DNA of 64,000 nt from Brevundimonas mediterranea (lineage in GTDB: Bacteria > Pseudomonadota > Alphaproteobacteria > Caulobacterales > Caulobacteraceae): the NCBI RefSeq assembly GCF_011064825.1, contig NZ_CP048751.1:2666001-2730000 (forward strand), in the 5' to 3' direction. The notes under the pieces were generated by a model. That model saw only the letters and a list, made by a program, of their open reading frames with translations, was not told the origin of the DNA and did no database searches. The translations under genes and the position numbers were made by a program. Below, piece by piece: positions 18,518-26,553 of the stretch (its first letter is position 1; the number at the start of each line of letters is the position of its first letter).

Positions 18518-18621
18518 GACGGCGATAAGTCTATCATGACGGGTGTTTCGATCCAACCCGCGCCTTGACTTCGCCGGGTTGCGGCGCGACCTAGCCGCCT
18601 CGCTTTCAAGGTCGCTATCCC

Positions 18622-19956
18622 ATGTCCGTCAAGGTTCGTTTCGCCCCGTCGCCGACGGGTAAGTTGCACGTCGGCAATGTCCGCACCGCCCTGGTGAACT
18701 GGCTGTTCGCCAAGGGGCAGGGCGGCTCGTTCGTGCTGCGCATCGACGACACCGATCTGGCGCGCTCCACGCCCGAGTTCGAACAGGGGATCGAGGACGA
18801 CCTGTCCTGGCTGGGTCTGACCTGGGACGAGCGTTACAACCAGTCCAAGCGGTTCGACCGCTACGAAGAGGCCGCCGCCAGGCTGAAGGCGTCCGGCCGG
18901 CTTTATCCCGCCTATGAGACCGCCGACGAATTGGATCGCCGTCGCAAGGTGCAGTTGTCGCGCGGCCTGCCGCCGATCTATGACCGCGCCGCGCTTGAGC
19001 TGACCGAAGATCAGAAGGCCGCCTACGAGGCCGAGGGCCGTCGCCCGCACTGGCGTTTCAAGCTGGAGGGCAAGCGGGTCGCCTGGGAAGACCTGGCGCG
19101 CGGCCATGCCGAGGTCGACACCGCCTCCATGTCCGACCCGGTCCTGATCCGCGAGGACGGCCTGTTCCTCTACACCCTGCCGTCCGTGGTCGACGACATC
19201 GACATGGCCATCAGCCACATCATCCGGGGCGAGGACCACGTCACCAACACCGGCGCCCAGATCGAGATCTTCGAAGCCCTGGGCGCGACGATTCCCGGCT
19301 TCGCCCATATGCCGTTGCTGGTCGGCGCCGACGGCGCGGCCCTGTCGAAACGTCTGGGTTCGCTGTCGATCAGCGACATGCGCGACCAGGGCTATGAGCC
19401 GATCGCCATCACCAGCCACCTGGGCCGGATCGGCACCTCGGACCCGCTGGAAGTGGCCGAGTCGGTGCAGGCTCTGGGCGCCAGTTTCGCCTTCACCAAG
19501 ATGGGACGTTCGCCGGCGCGCTACGACACGGCGGACCTGGACCGGCTGAACGCCCAGGCGCTGCACGTCATGGACTACCTCACGGCCCAGCCGCGGCTAC
19601 AGGCGCTGGACGCCGACCTGGGCGAGGCCTTCTGGTCGGTGGTGCGGGGCAACCTCAGCAGGTTCGCCGATGTGGTTGAAATGGCGAAGATCGTGCGCGG
19701 GCCGATCCAGCCGGTGATCGAGGACGCCGCCTTCATCGACGCCGCCGCCGCCTTGCTGCCGGAAGTGATCGACGACACCGCCTGGTCCGCTTGGACCAAC
19801 GCCGTCAAGACCGAGACCGGCGCCAAGGGCAAGGCCCTGTTCATGCCGTTGCGTCTGGCCCTGACGGGTCAGGCGCATGGGCCGGACATGGCGGCCATGG
19901 CGCCGCTGATCGGTCGTGAGACCATTCAGCGGCGGCTGAAAGGCGAGGCGGCCTAA
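18622..19956 (+). CDS. gltX: glutamyl-tRNA synthetase
   Basis: A 444-residue class I synthetase. The HIGH-type motif is in APSPTGKLHVGNVRTA and the KMSKS-type loop is AALSKRLG. Further landmarks are LRIDDTD and HIIRGEDHVTNT. It is of the shorter form (about 440-450 residues) that often coexists with a second GluRS in alphaproteobacteria; whether another copy exists cannot be seen here. The start fits the family (MSVKVRFAPSP). The gap to vapB is 104 bases and divergent. Confidence 0.93.
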   Translation: MSVKVRFAPSPTGKLHVGNVRTALVNWLFAKGQGGSFVLRIDDTDLARSTPEFEQGIEDDLSWLGLTWDERYNQSKRFDRYEEAAARLKASGRLYPAYETADELDRRRKVQLSRGLPPIYDRAALELTEDQKAAYEAEGRRPHWRFKLEGKRVAWEDLARGHAEVDTASMSDPVLIREDGLFLYTLPSVVDDIDMAISHIIRGEDHVTNTGAQIEIFEALGATIPGFAHMPLLVGADGAALSKRLGSLSISDMRDQGYEPIAITSHLGRIGTSDPLEVAESVQALGASFAFTKMGRSPARYDTADLDRLNAQALHVMDYLTAQPRLQALDADLGEAFWSVVRGNLSRFADVVEMAKIVRGPIQPVIEDAAFIDAAAALLPEVIDDTAWSAWTNAVKTETGAKGKALFMPLRLALTGQAHGPDMAAMAPLIGRETIQRRLKGEAA

Positions 19957-19972
19957 GGCCGCCCCCGCCCGA

Positions 19973-20266
19973 TCAGGCGTTGCAGACCGCCAGTTCTTCG
20001 GCGCTCAGCTCGGTTCCCTTGTAGGTGAAGGCGGTCACGGGGCCGAACTTCTGCACCACGCGGCGGCAGGCGCGCGTCGCCGGCTGTTCCGTGCCGCCCG
20101 AGGCGGTGCAGGCCGCGCCTTCGCAGGACCAGCGGGCGCCGTCGATGATGGTGGCGCGGGCCGGCGCTTTGGCCGAATCGGCCAGGGTCAGGCGGGTGGC
20201 GGCGGGGGCCTGGGCCACGGCCGGGGCAGCCGCGAACAGGGCGGCGGCGATGAGCAGGGCGCGCAT
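19973..20266 (-). CDS. small secreted protein, unknown function
   Basis: A 97-residue protein with a clear Sec signal peptide (MRALLIAAALFAAAPAVAQA). The mature part has three cysteines close together (WSCEGAACTASGGTEQPATRAC) and one near the end (LAVC), which may form two disulfides. I do not recognise the family with certainty; similar short secreted proteins are common in Caulobacterales. The frame is open upstream to 20350, but the start at 20266 begins the signal peptide. It is convergent with gltX, 16 bases from its stop. Confidence 0.7.
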   Translation of the reverse strand: MRALLIAAALFAAAPAVAQAPAATRLTLADSAKAPARATIIDGARWSCEGAACTASGGTEQPATRACRRVVQKFGPVTAFTYKGTELSAEELAVCNA

Positions 20267-20370
20267 GAGCAAGTCTCCGGATTGAAGAACGGCGTCGTGC
20301 CGTCGCGCCAATGTCAGTTTTCGATAAAAACTGTCAAGACGCGCCCGCATTATTTGTTAGCGCCGATCAC

Positions 20371-20976
20371 CTATCGGCGATCATATTGCTGCACGGCCGT
20401 GTCGGGGGCACCCTGGATCAGCACCATGGCCTCTTCCACCGACTCCGCCACCGTCCAGGCGTCAAGGAAGGAGGCGGGGGTCATGCCTTCGTCCACGCTG
20501 TGACGCATCAGGGCGAAGAAGCCTTCCCAGAAGCCGTTCAGGTTCAGGAAGACAACCGGCTTCTGGTGCAGGTCCAGCCGTTTCCACGACAGCAGTTCCA
20601 CGACTTCTTCCAGGGTGCCGATGCCGCCGGGCGCGACGACGAAGGCGTCGGACTGATCGTACATCAGCTGTTTGCGCTCGTGCATCGAGGTGACGACGAC
20701 GGTCTCGACCTCGTCGAACAGGCGTTCGCGGCTGCGCAGGAAGGCCGGCATGATGCCGACGACACGGCCGCCGGCGTCATGGGCGCCGCGCGCCGAGGCG
20801 CCCATCAGGCCCACGCCGCCGCCGCCATAGACCAGACGCCAGCCCGCCTCGGCGGTGGCCCTGCCGAAGGCGCGGGCGGCCTCGGTGTAGGCGGGATCGG
20901 CGCGGTCGGAAGAGCCGCAGAACAGGCAGACGGACGGGCCGTCGAAGGGCTGGATCAAAACGGGGGGCAGGGACAT
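20371..20976 (-). CDS. LOG family protein (nucleotide 5'-monophosphate phosphoribohydrolase-like)
   Basis: A 201-residue Rossmann-fold protein of the LOG/TIGR00730 family. Signature motifs are VCLFCGSSD, YGGGGVGLMG, and the catalytic PGGIGTLEEVVELLSW, with HERKQLM just before. Members cleave the N-glycosidic bond of AMP or of cytokinin ribotides. Which of these applies in a bacterium like this is unclear. A 7-base hairpin (20361-20367 with 20373-20379) overlaps its stop codon. The lipoprotein gene upstream is divergent. Confidence 0.88.
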   Translation of the reverse strand: MSLPPVLIQPFDGPSVCLFCGSSDRADPAYTEAARAFGRATAEAGWRLVYGGGGVGLMGASARGAHDAGGRVVGIMPAFLRSRERLFDEVETVVVTSMHERKQLMYDQSDAFVVAPGGIGTLEEVVELLSWKRLDLHQKPVVFLNLNGFWEGFFALMRHSVDEGMTPASFLDAWTVAESVEEAMVLIQGAPDTAVQQYDRR

Positions 20977-21086
20977 GGAGCCTCAACTGAACGAATGCTG
21001 GGTCGGCCCATGGCCAAACCGGCGGCGGTCGGGGTAACAGAATCCCCGGGCGCTTGGCCGCCAGCCTTATATCGTCGGGACGCAGG

Positions 21087-21830
21087 ATGAAACGTCGGAT
21101 CATCGCCATGGCCGCCGTATCCGTGACTATGGTCGCGGCCCTGTCGGCCTGTTCCCGGGACGGCGAGGGCGCGCCGCGCGCGGCGGACGCCGAGGCGACC
21201 TCCCCCTGGGTGCAGCCTCCTCATGTTCAGACCGCAAGGCGCGACGGGGCGATGATCCTGGTTCAGGGCCGGGCGGGGCCGGACGCCCGCGTGGTGCTAC
21301 GCGGGGCCGACGGGGCGGCGGTGGCGGTCGGCGCCGACGCTACGGGACGATTCGAGCTGCGCGTTCCGGCCGCGCCGGGGGACATCCGGCTGACGCCCGA
21401 GGTTCAGGTCGGCGAGGACGCCGCGCCGTCTCCCGAGACTCTGGTGCTGATCCGGGGCGGGGCGGGGCCTATCGTGCTGGTCGCGGCCGGCGAGCCGACG
21501 GTGCGGCTGGACGGTCAAGGCGCGCTTGACGCGGTCGATTCCGATGGATCGGCGGTCATCGTGTCCGGCCGATCGAACGGCGCGCCCCCGGTCGTTCTGA
21601 TTGACGGGGAGCGCGCGGAGGTCATGCGCGGACCGGGCGGGCGCTGGCGGGCCAGGGCGCCGGGCGGCGGGGCCGCCACGATCGACGTCGACGGGACGCG
21701 GTTCGCCTTTCCCGGATTGGGCGCCCAGTCGGACTTCACCCCGGTGCGGGCAGGCGAAGGCTGGCGACTGACCTGGCCGACGGGACCCAGCGGCCGTCAG
21801 ACCGTCTGGCTTCCGGATCGCGGCGCCTAG
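21087..21830 (+). CDS. predicted lipoprotein, unknown function
   Basis: A 247-residue protein with a lipoprotein signal (basic KRR, hydrophobic stretch, lipobox LSAC with Cys22), so it should be anchored in the membrane facing the periplasm. The mature protein is rich in Gly, Ala, Val and Arg and looks all-beta, with repeated short segments such as VVLRGADGAAVAVGAD and IVLVAAGEPTVRL. I recognise no domain; a bacterial Ig-like or carboxypeptidase-regulatory-like fold is possible. The start at 21087 was preferred over an upstream TTG/ATG because it begins the signal. Confidence 0.72.
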   Translation: MKRRIIAMAAVSVTMVAALSACSRDGEGAPRAADAEATSPWVQPPHVQTARRDGAMILVQGRAGPDARVVLRGADGAAVAVGADATGRFELRVPAAPGDIRLTPEVQVGEDAAPSPETLVLIRGGAGPIVLVAAGEPTVRLDGQGALDAVDSDGSAVIVSGRSNGAPPVVLIDGERAEVMRGPGGRWRARAPGGGAATIDVDGTRFAFPGLGAQSDFTPVRAGEGWRLTWPTGPSGRQTVWLPDRGA

Positions 21831-21915
21831 GGCGCCGAACTTAGGAAGTTGTTAACCGAAGCGTCCAATGAAGGACCTGTCCCTTTTTGGGACGCACCAT
21901 CACCGAACCTTTTTC

Positions 21916-21943
21916 AACCCGGCGTCCGCGTCGGGTTCTTTTT
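21916..21943 (+). terminator. intrinsic terminator after the lipoprotein gene
   Basis: AACCCG (21916-21921) and CGGGTT (21932-21937) form a stem whose loop (GCGTCCGCGT) can add a few pairs, followed by CTTTTT. It lies between the convergent lipoprotein gene and panC. A second weak inverted repeat (GCGTCC / GGACGC, about 21861-21893) precedes it. Confidence 0.7.
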
Positions 21944-21952
21944 GTCTTGAGC

Positions 21953-22813
21953 TCAGACGGCGCGGTTGTCGATCAGCCGGGTCTTGCCCAGCCAGGCGGC
22001 GGCCAGGATGCGCGCCGGGGCGTCGACGACGCCGTCGCGGAACGGCGACAGGTCTTCGGCATGGCGAACGGCGACATAGTCGATCCGTTCGAACCCGGCC
22101 TTGAGGATGGCGGAATAGGCGTCCCGTTCGACGCCGGGCAGGGGGCGGCCCGCGGCGGCGCCGGCGGCGGCCTCGGCCAGGATCACGTTCAGGCGGCGGG
22201 CGACGGCCAGTTCGGCGTCGGACAGATAGTCGTTGCGCGAAGACAGGGCCAGACCGGTCTCATCCCGCTGGGTCGGGGCGCCGATGATCTCGACCGGCAG
22301 GTCCAGGTCGCGGACGAAGCGACGGATCACCATCAGCTGCTGATAGTCCTTCTCGCCGAACACGGCGACGTCGGGCTGGACCTGGTTGAACAGCTTGGTC
22401 ACGATCAGGGCGACCCCGCCGAACATCTGGGGCCGGAAATCGCCTTCCAGCCCAAGCGCAGGCCCGGCCACGGCGACGCTGGTGGCGAAGCCCTGCGGGT
22501 ACATTTCCTCCGGCGTCGGGGCGAACATCAGATGGCAGCCGGCGCCGGCCAGCAGCCGGGCGTCCTCCTCCTGACGGCGAGGATAGCGACCCAGGTCCTC
22601 GTTGGCGGCGAACTGGGTCGGATTGACGAAGTTGGAGGCCACGACGCGGTCGGCGCGGCGGCCGGCCTCGTGCACCAGGGTCAGATGGCCTTCGTGCAGG
22701 GCGCCCATGGTCGGAACCATGCCGACGGTCAGGCCTTGTCTTTTCCAGTCACGCACGACGGCGCGCAGTTCCGCCACGGTGCGGACGACGGGGAGGGACG
22801 CAGGCTCGGTCAT
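21953..22813 (-). CDS. panC: pantoate-beta-alanine ligase
   Basis: A 286-residue pantothenate synthetase, which joins pantoate and beta-alanine using ATP. Signature motifs are VPTMGALHEGHLTLV, FVNPTQFAANEDLGRYPR, FGEKDYQQL and the KMSKS-like LALSSRN. The open frame extends upstream, antisense to the SPOR gene, but the ATG at 22813 gives the family N-terminus. panB is not adjacent. It is divergent from the SPOR lipoprotein gene. Confidence 0.95.
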   Translation of the reverse strand: MTEPASLPVVRTVAELRAVVRDWKRQGLTVGMVPTMGALHEGHLTLVHEAGRRADRVVASNFVNPTQFAANEDLGRYPRRQEEDARLLAGAGCHLMFAPTPEEMYPQGFATSVAVAGPALGLEGDFRPQMFGGVALIVTKLFNQVQPDVAVFGEKDYQQLMVIRRFVRDLDLPVEIIGAPTQRDETGLALSSRNDYLSDAELAVARRLNVILAEAAAGAAAGRPLPGVERDAYSAILKAGFERIDYVAVRHAEDLSPFRDGVVDAPARILAAAWLGKTRLIDNRAV

Positions 22814-22888
22814 GGTGAAGCGGTTAACCCTTTGGCTTAAGCGTGTTGATGCACCAGACTTCAAACCCTGGCGGCTAGGGTCGTGTTT

Positions 22889-23596
22889 ATGACGCCAGCA
22901 CGAGCGACCCGTCCAGTTCTGATCGCGCTTACCTTGGCCCTTCCCGGCTGTGGGGCGGCCGAGGGCGACCGCCAGAGTTTCCAGGCGATGGCCGAGCGCG
23001 TGGCCGCCATCGACATCCCGCTGGATCCCAAGGCCATCGGTCCCGGCGCGGCGTCGCGTCAGACAGCGCAGGCCCAGGGCTTGCGTCCCGCCAAATTCTC
23101 GCCCGTCCATGTGGCGGTGCTCACGCCGCATCAGATGTGGGATGCGCGGGACGTCCTGAGCCGGGGCGGCTCTCTGGCGTTGGCCGAAGACAAGAGCGAA
23201 GACGGCCTGCGCGGCGCCGTGACGCGTATGGCGGAGCCGGCGGTCGAGCCGGCCCTGCGCGCCGCTGCGCCGGTCGTGGCCAGGGCCATGGTCGAACAGG
23301 CTGTCGCGCGGAGCGAGCCGCCCAAGCTGCGCCCCGCCGTCGTTGGCGCGGGGCCGCGCGCCGAAGGCCGCATGGTCCAGCTGGGCGCCTATTCCAGCCG
23401 GGCCGGGGCGCAGGCCGCCTGGACGCAGCTGAAGGCCCGCGCCAGCCTGTCGAACCTGTCGCCGGTGTTCGAGGGCGTCGAGGTCAACGGCCGCAGCCTG
23501 ACGCGGCTGAAGGTCGGGCCGATTCCGGTCGAGGCCGCGTCCGCCCTGTGCGCCGCCGCCCAGGTGGCGGACCCGTGGTGCCGCCGCGCCGGCTGA
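22889..23596 (+). CDS. SPOR-domain lipoprotein
   Basis: A 235-residue protein. The N-terminus has a short signal with lipobox LPGC (Cys about residue 19 to 21), so it is a probable outer- or inner-membrane lipoprotein. A low-complexity middle part precedes a C-terminal SPOR domain (about residues 160-232; GRMVQLGAYSSRAGAQAAW and LTRLKVGPI). SPOR domains bind denuded septal peptidoglycan, pointing to the division site. It lies directly upstream of mipZ, which positions FtsZ. A GTG two codons earlier (22883) is an alternative start. Confidence 0.82.
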   Translation: MTPARATRPVLIALTLALPGCGAAEGDRQSFQAMAERVAAIDIPLDPKAIGPGAASRQTAQAQGLRPAKFSPVHVAVLTPHQMWDARDVLSRGGSLALAEDKSEDGLRGAVTRMAEPAVEPALRAAAPVVARAMVEQAVARSEPPKLRPAVVGAGPRAEGRMVQLGAYSSRAGAQAAWTQLKARASLSNLSPVFEGVEVNGRSLTRLKVGPIPVEAASALCAAAQVADPWCRRAG

Positions 23597-23624
23597 ACTT
23601 GGGGCTGAAGTCCACAGCTACGCG

Positions 23625-23695
23625 TTAACGCCTCGTTGACGTTTGCGGCCGGTGCGCCGACTCTGCCCCGTCCGAAGGCCGCGCAGTGTTGAGTC
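23625..23695 (+). promoter_or_regulatory. mipZ promoter with CtrA-like box and GANTC sites
   Basis: TTAA-N7-TTGA (23625-23639) differs by one base from the CtrA box TTAA-N7-TTAA. The same TTGACG (23636-23641) reads as a -35 element, and 17 bases later GACTCT (23659-23664) takes the -10 place and contains a GANTC methylation site. A second GANTC (GAGTC, 23691-23695) lies 28 bases before the mipZ start. In Caulobacter mipZ is known to respond to CcrM methylation and GcrA. Confidence 0.55.
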
Positions 23696-23723
23696 GCGTC
23701 GGTCGCCACAGAGGGTTTCCTCC

Positions 23724-24560
23724 ATGACGCAGCCTCACGTGATCGTCCTCGGCAACGAGAAGGGCGGGGCGGGCAAGTCCACCCTGGCGATCCATATCGT
23801 CACCGGCCTGCTGCATGCGGGGCGCTCTGTCGCGATCATCGATCTGGACCTGCGCCAGCGGTCGATGCAGCGGTTCTTCACCAATCGCCTGGCCTGGCTG
23901 GCGGCGAACAGGCAGGAATTGCCCCAGCCCTTCATGCCCGACATGGGCGACGGCAAGGCTCTGGCCAAGGGCGGGGTGGACGAGCAGATCGCCGCCTTCG
24001 AACGCGCCTTCGACGAGGCCGTGGCGGCGGGCGTGGACGCCATCCTGATCGACACCCCCGGCGGCGACACCGCCGTGTCCAGCGCGGCCCACGCGCGGGC
24101 CGACCAGATCGTGACGCCGATGAACGACAGTTTCGTCGACTTCGACCTGCTGGGCGAGGTGGACCCCGTGTCGCTGGATCTGCTGAAGCCCTCGATCTAT
24201 TCCGAAAGCGTCTGGGAGGCGCGCAAGGTCCGGGCGATCAGCCAGGGCCGGAACGCCACCATCGACTGGCTGGTGGTGACCAATCGCCTGGCCGTGGCCG
24301 AGGCGCGCAACCGCAAACGCCTGGAAGAGCGGATGAACAAGCTGGCCAAACGGGTCGGCTTCCGCGTCGGGCCGGGCCTGCGCGACCGGGTCATCTATCG
24401 CGAACTGTTCCCGTTCGGCCTGACCGTCGCCGACCTGTCGAACGACATCCGTCCGGTGGCCGTGTCCCTGGCCCATGTCGCGGCGCGCCAGGAACTGCGC
24501 AACCTGATGAAGGCCATGGGTCTGGAACAGGCCCTGGCGCCTCTGGACGTGGCCGCCTGA
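23724..24560 (+). CDS. mipZ: division-plane positioning ATPase MipZ
   Basis: A 278-residue ParA/MinD-type ATPase. The deviant Walker A motif is NEKGGAGKST (Lys13 and Lys18), and VIDLDLRQRS-type switch residues follow (IDLDLRQR). IDTPGGDTAVSS and VTPMNDSFVDFDLLG are characteristic of MipZ rather than ParA or MinD. The C-terminal half has GPGLRDRVIYRELFPFGLT. MipZ forms gradients from the cell poles through ParB and inhibits FtsZ away from midcell. The ATG at 23724 gives the usual start. Confidence 0.95.
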   Translation: MTQPHVIVLGNEKGGAGKSTLAIHIVTGLLHAGRSVAIIDLDLRQRSMQRFFTNRLAWLAANRQELPQPFMPDMGDGKALAKGGVDEQIAAFERAFDEAVAAGVDAILIDTPGGDTAVSSAAHARADQIVTPMNDSFVDFDLLGEVDPVSLDLLKPSIYSESVWEARKVRAISQGRNATIDWLVVTNRLAVAEARNRKRLEERMNKLAKRVGFRVGPGLRDRVIYRELFPFGLTVADLSNDIRPVAVSLAHVAARQELRNLMKAMGLEQALAPLDVAA

Positions 24561-24576
24561 AAGGCGATTTGACCGC

Positions 24577-25005
24577 ATGAGCCTGATCTGGCTGGCCCTG
24601 GCGGCGATCGCCGTCTGGGCCCTGGTGCGGCTGGGCCGCCAGACCGAGCGGCGCGGCCGGGCCCATTGGCGCGTGACGGCGACCCTGCTGGGATCGGTGC
24701 TGCTGGCCGGAGGCGCCTTGTCGGCGTTTCGCGGCGCCTGGCTGTGGGCGGGCGTGCTGGCGACGGCGGGGCTGTATCTGGCCTGGTCGTCGCGCATCCG
24801 GCCCGTGGTGCGATCCGAACCGATCAGCGAAGCCGACGCCCGCGCCGTTCTGGGCGTGCGTCCCGGCGCGACCGAGGCCGAGATCCGCACGGCCTGGAAA
24901 AAGGCCATGGGCCGCGCCCACCCCGACCAGGGCGGAACCGAGGGCCTGGCGACGCGGGTCAATGCGGCGCGGGACAGGCTGTTGAGAAAGACCGGACGCG
25001 ACTGA
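24577..25005 (+). CDS. membrane-anchored J-domain protein
   Basis: A 142-residue protein with two or three N-terminal membrane helices (about residues 2-18, 35-50 and 55-70) and a short C-terminal J domain (about 84-140). The J domain keeps the HPD motif (RAHPDQGG) that stimulates DnaK. The overall layout resembles Pam18/Tim14-type proteins. It follows mipZ by 16 bases on the same strand, so the two are likely cotranscribed. A good terminator follows. The client is unknown. Confidence 0.85.
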   Translation: MSLIWLALAAIAVWALVRLGRQTERRGRAHWRVTATLLGSVLLAGGALSAFRGAWLWAGVLATAGLYLAWSSRIRPVVRSEPISEADARAVLGVRPGATEAEIRTAWKKAMGRAHPDQGGTEGLATRVNAARDRLLRKTGRD

Positions 25006-25053
25006 TCGTCCCCGCGCTTTCGCTGCGAAGTTCATGGAGGGCTGGGCGGGGCG

Positions 25054-25082
25054 CCGGGCCTTCGCCCGGAGTTTTGTGTTTT
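25054..25082 (+). terminator. intrinsic terminator after the mipZ-J protein operon
   Basis: CCGGGC (25054-25059), loop CTTC, GCCCGG (25064-25069), followed by a T-rich tail (AGTTTTGTGTTTT). It is 49 bases past the stop codon. Confidence 0.8.
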
Positions 25083-25479
25083 GGTTACCGTTTCGACGAA
25101 GGTTTGACGCCCCGCGCGGTTGGTTGGCCTGCAAGCTCGGGGCGCCGAGCGGTGGCGGTCTTATCGCCTAACCCCATAAGCCTGCGACGGGTCGGCAGGG
25201 TCTGCGAAACCCCGTCCCGAGTGCGGCCGAGTATCCCCCTCGACCCTCCGGCGACGTCCGGAGACGCCGTCGGCGCGGAGGAGTTGCCCCCCCCGCTCCC
25301 GTTCCATCCGCTCCCGCCGCCGCAAGGTCGCAGGCCTTACGAGCCCTCCAAGCGACGAGACCGGGCGTGATTATAGGGGGTGGGGAAACCCTGGCGGGGA
25401 AGTCGGGGCGAGAAACTGACAAGCCCTTGGATTCACGGGGATGGACCCAGCGTCATTGTGACAGTTGGACCCGTTCGGG
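25083..25479. other. unexplained GC-rich intergenic stretch
   Basis: About 400 bases without a recognisable gene, part of a 707-base gap. It holds an inverted repeat CGCCCCG / CGGGGCG (about 25108-25144), a hairpin CCTGC / GCAGG (about 25181-25199), and a perfect TATAAT on the minus strand (25375 to 25370) without a convincing -35 element. Open frames on both strands are short and match no family I know. Motifs of SRP RNA, tmRNA and RNase P RNA were not found. Confidence 0.5.
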
Positions 25480-25600
25480 CCCCCTCCGTCTCGCCGGCTT
25501 CGCCGGCGATCCACCTCCCCCAGAGGGGGAGGATTTTGGTGTTCGCATTCCTCCCCCCTTGGGGGAGGTGGCGCGGCGCAAAGCGCCGTGACGGAGGGGG
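25480..25600. repeat. 121-bp nested palindromic intergenic element
   Basis: Perfect outer arms of 11 bases (25480-25490 CCCCCTCCGTC with 25590-25600) enclose arms of 10 bases (25512-25521 CACCTCCCCC with 25561-25570). Each arm side also contains its own small hairpin (GCCGGCTTCGCCGGC on the left; GCGGCGCAAAGCGCCG on the right). It lies downstream of the oxygenase-like gene. Confidence 0.85.
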
Positions 25601-25712
25601 CAAACGCTTCGGAAAAGTTGGTGGGGCGCCAAGAGCCCCTCCACCCCTACGGGGGTCCCGAGACAGCGCGCCATTCAATCGGGGCGACGCTGGAATGGGG
25701 CGGAAGTTCGTC

Positions 25713-26324
25713 TCAGGCGTAGTTGAAGCTGATCGAGATGCGGTCGGACTTGGCCTGGTTGGTCGGGACCTCGTGGCGCAGCCAGCTTTCCCACATCAGG
25801 ATCGTGCCGGGGCGGGGCGTCAGATAGACGAAGGGGCGTTCGGCCTCGGTCGCGTCCTCGGTGACGGAGGGGCGGGCCATCATGAAGGGCAGGCGGGGGT
25901 CTTCCAGTTTCAGCGACGAGGCGCCGTCAGGGATGTCGATATAGACGGTGCCCGACAGGAAGGCGTGAGGGTGGATATGGCTGGTGTGGCCGCCGCCGGG
26001 CTTGAGGATGTTGACCCAGAGATTGTCGAGCCGGGGCTTGCGGGCCAGGTCGAAATTCAGGGCCTTGGCGTAGGCGACGGCGTGCCGGTCGAGGTGCCGT
26101 TTCAACTCGGCGAACTCGGGGAAGCGCTGGGGCAGGTCGTTCAGCGAGGCGTAGGAGGTGTAGCCGCGATAGGCGTTGTCGCGGCACCAGCGGCGGCCGG
26201 CCGCATCCTCCTCGGCCATCATGCGGACGACGTCGATCAGTTGCTCGTTGAACTCGGCCCAGCCTCGGCCCTCGGCGAGGGAGGCTTCATAGACCTGGGT
26301 GACGAAGAGGGGGCGCAGGGACAT
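25713..26324 (-). CDS. putative 2OG-Fe(II) oxygenase (TIGR02466 type)
   Basis: A 203-residue protein that resembles the TIGR02466 group of predicted 2-oxoglutarate/Fe(II) dioxygenases. The metal site is suggested by the His-rich motif GGGHTSHIHPHAFLSG and by a distal His in WLRHEVPTN; RISISFNYA ends the protein as in the family. NLWVNILKPGG before the His motif is also typical. The substrate is unknown. The frame extends upstream into the repeat, but the ATG at 26324 (MSLRPLFVTQVYE) fits the family. The gene stands alone between two palindromic elements. Confidence 0.8.
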   Translation of the reverse strand: MSLRPLFVTQVYEASLAEGRGWAEFNEQLIDVVRMMAEEDAAGRRWCRDNAYRGYTSYASLNDLPQRFPEFAELKRHLDRHAVAYAKALNFDLARKPRLDNLWVNILKPGGGHTSHIHPHAFLSGTVYIDIPDGASSLKLEDPRLPFMMARPSVTEDATEAERPFVYLTPRPGTILMWESWLRHEVPTNQAKSDRISISFNYA

Positions 26325-26353
26325 GGGGGAGGGATAGCGGAAGGCGAGGGAAA

Positions 26354-26521
26354 CTTCACCTCCCTGTTCGCGAAGGCGAACGGGGAGGACCGGCGGCCGT
26401 AGGTCGCCAGGAGGGGGCGAAGGGGTGGTGAAGGCGTAGGTCTGTCTGAGACCGAGGCACCCCCGCTTGATCGCTGCGCGATCTGTCCTCCCCATCGGCC
26501 TTCGCCGATGGGGAGGTGAAG
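26354..26521. repeat. 168-bp palindromic intergenic element
   Basis: Outer arms CTTCACCTCCC (26354-26364) and GGGAGGTGAAG (26511-26521) are perfect. Each arm carries its own hairpin: CGTTCGCCTTCGCGAACAG-like on the left and CATCGGCCTTCGCCGATG on the right. The centre, GGGGGCGAAGGGGTGGTGAAGGC, is asymmetric and unlike the other copies. It lies upstream of both the oxygenase gene and the carboxylase gene. Confidence 0.8.
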
Positions 26522-26553
26522 ACACAGCCGCCGCGCCTCGCTAAGAACGCGTC

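Noticed and set aside
22824-22842. TTAA...TTAA pair upstream of panC as a CtrA box
   Set aside because: The spacing is 9 bases instead of 7, so it does not fit the known box.
25168-25422. An 84-codon minus-strand open frame in the long gap after the mipZ operon
   Set aside because: Composition is Arg/Pro/Gly-rich as in non-coding frames. There is no ribosome site and no family likeness.
25083-25479. SRP RNA, tmRNA or RNase P RNA in the long gap
   Set aside because: None of the conserved cores (GGAAGG-AGCAGCC loop, T-loop with a tag frame, GAGGAAAGTCC) is present on either strand.
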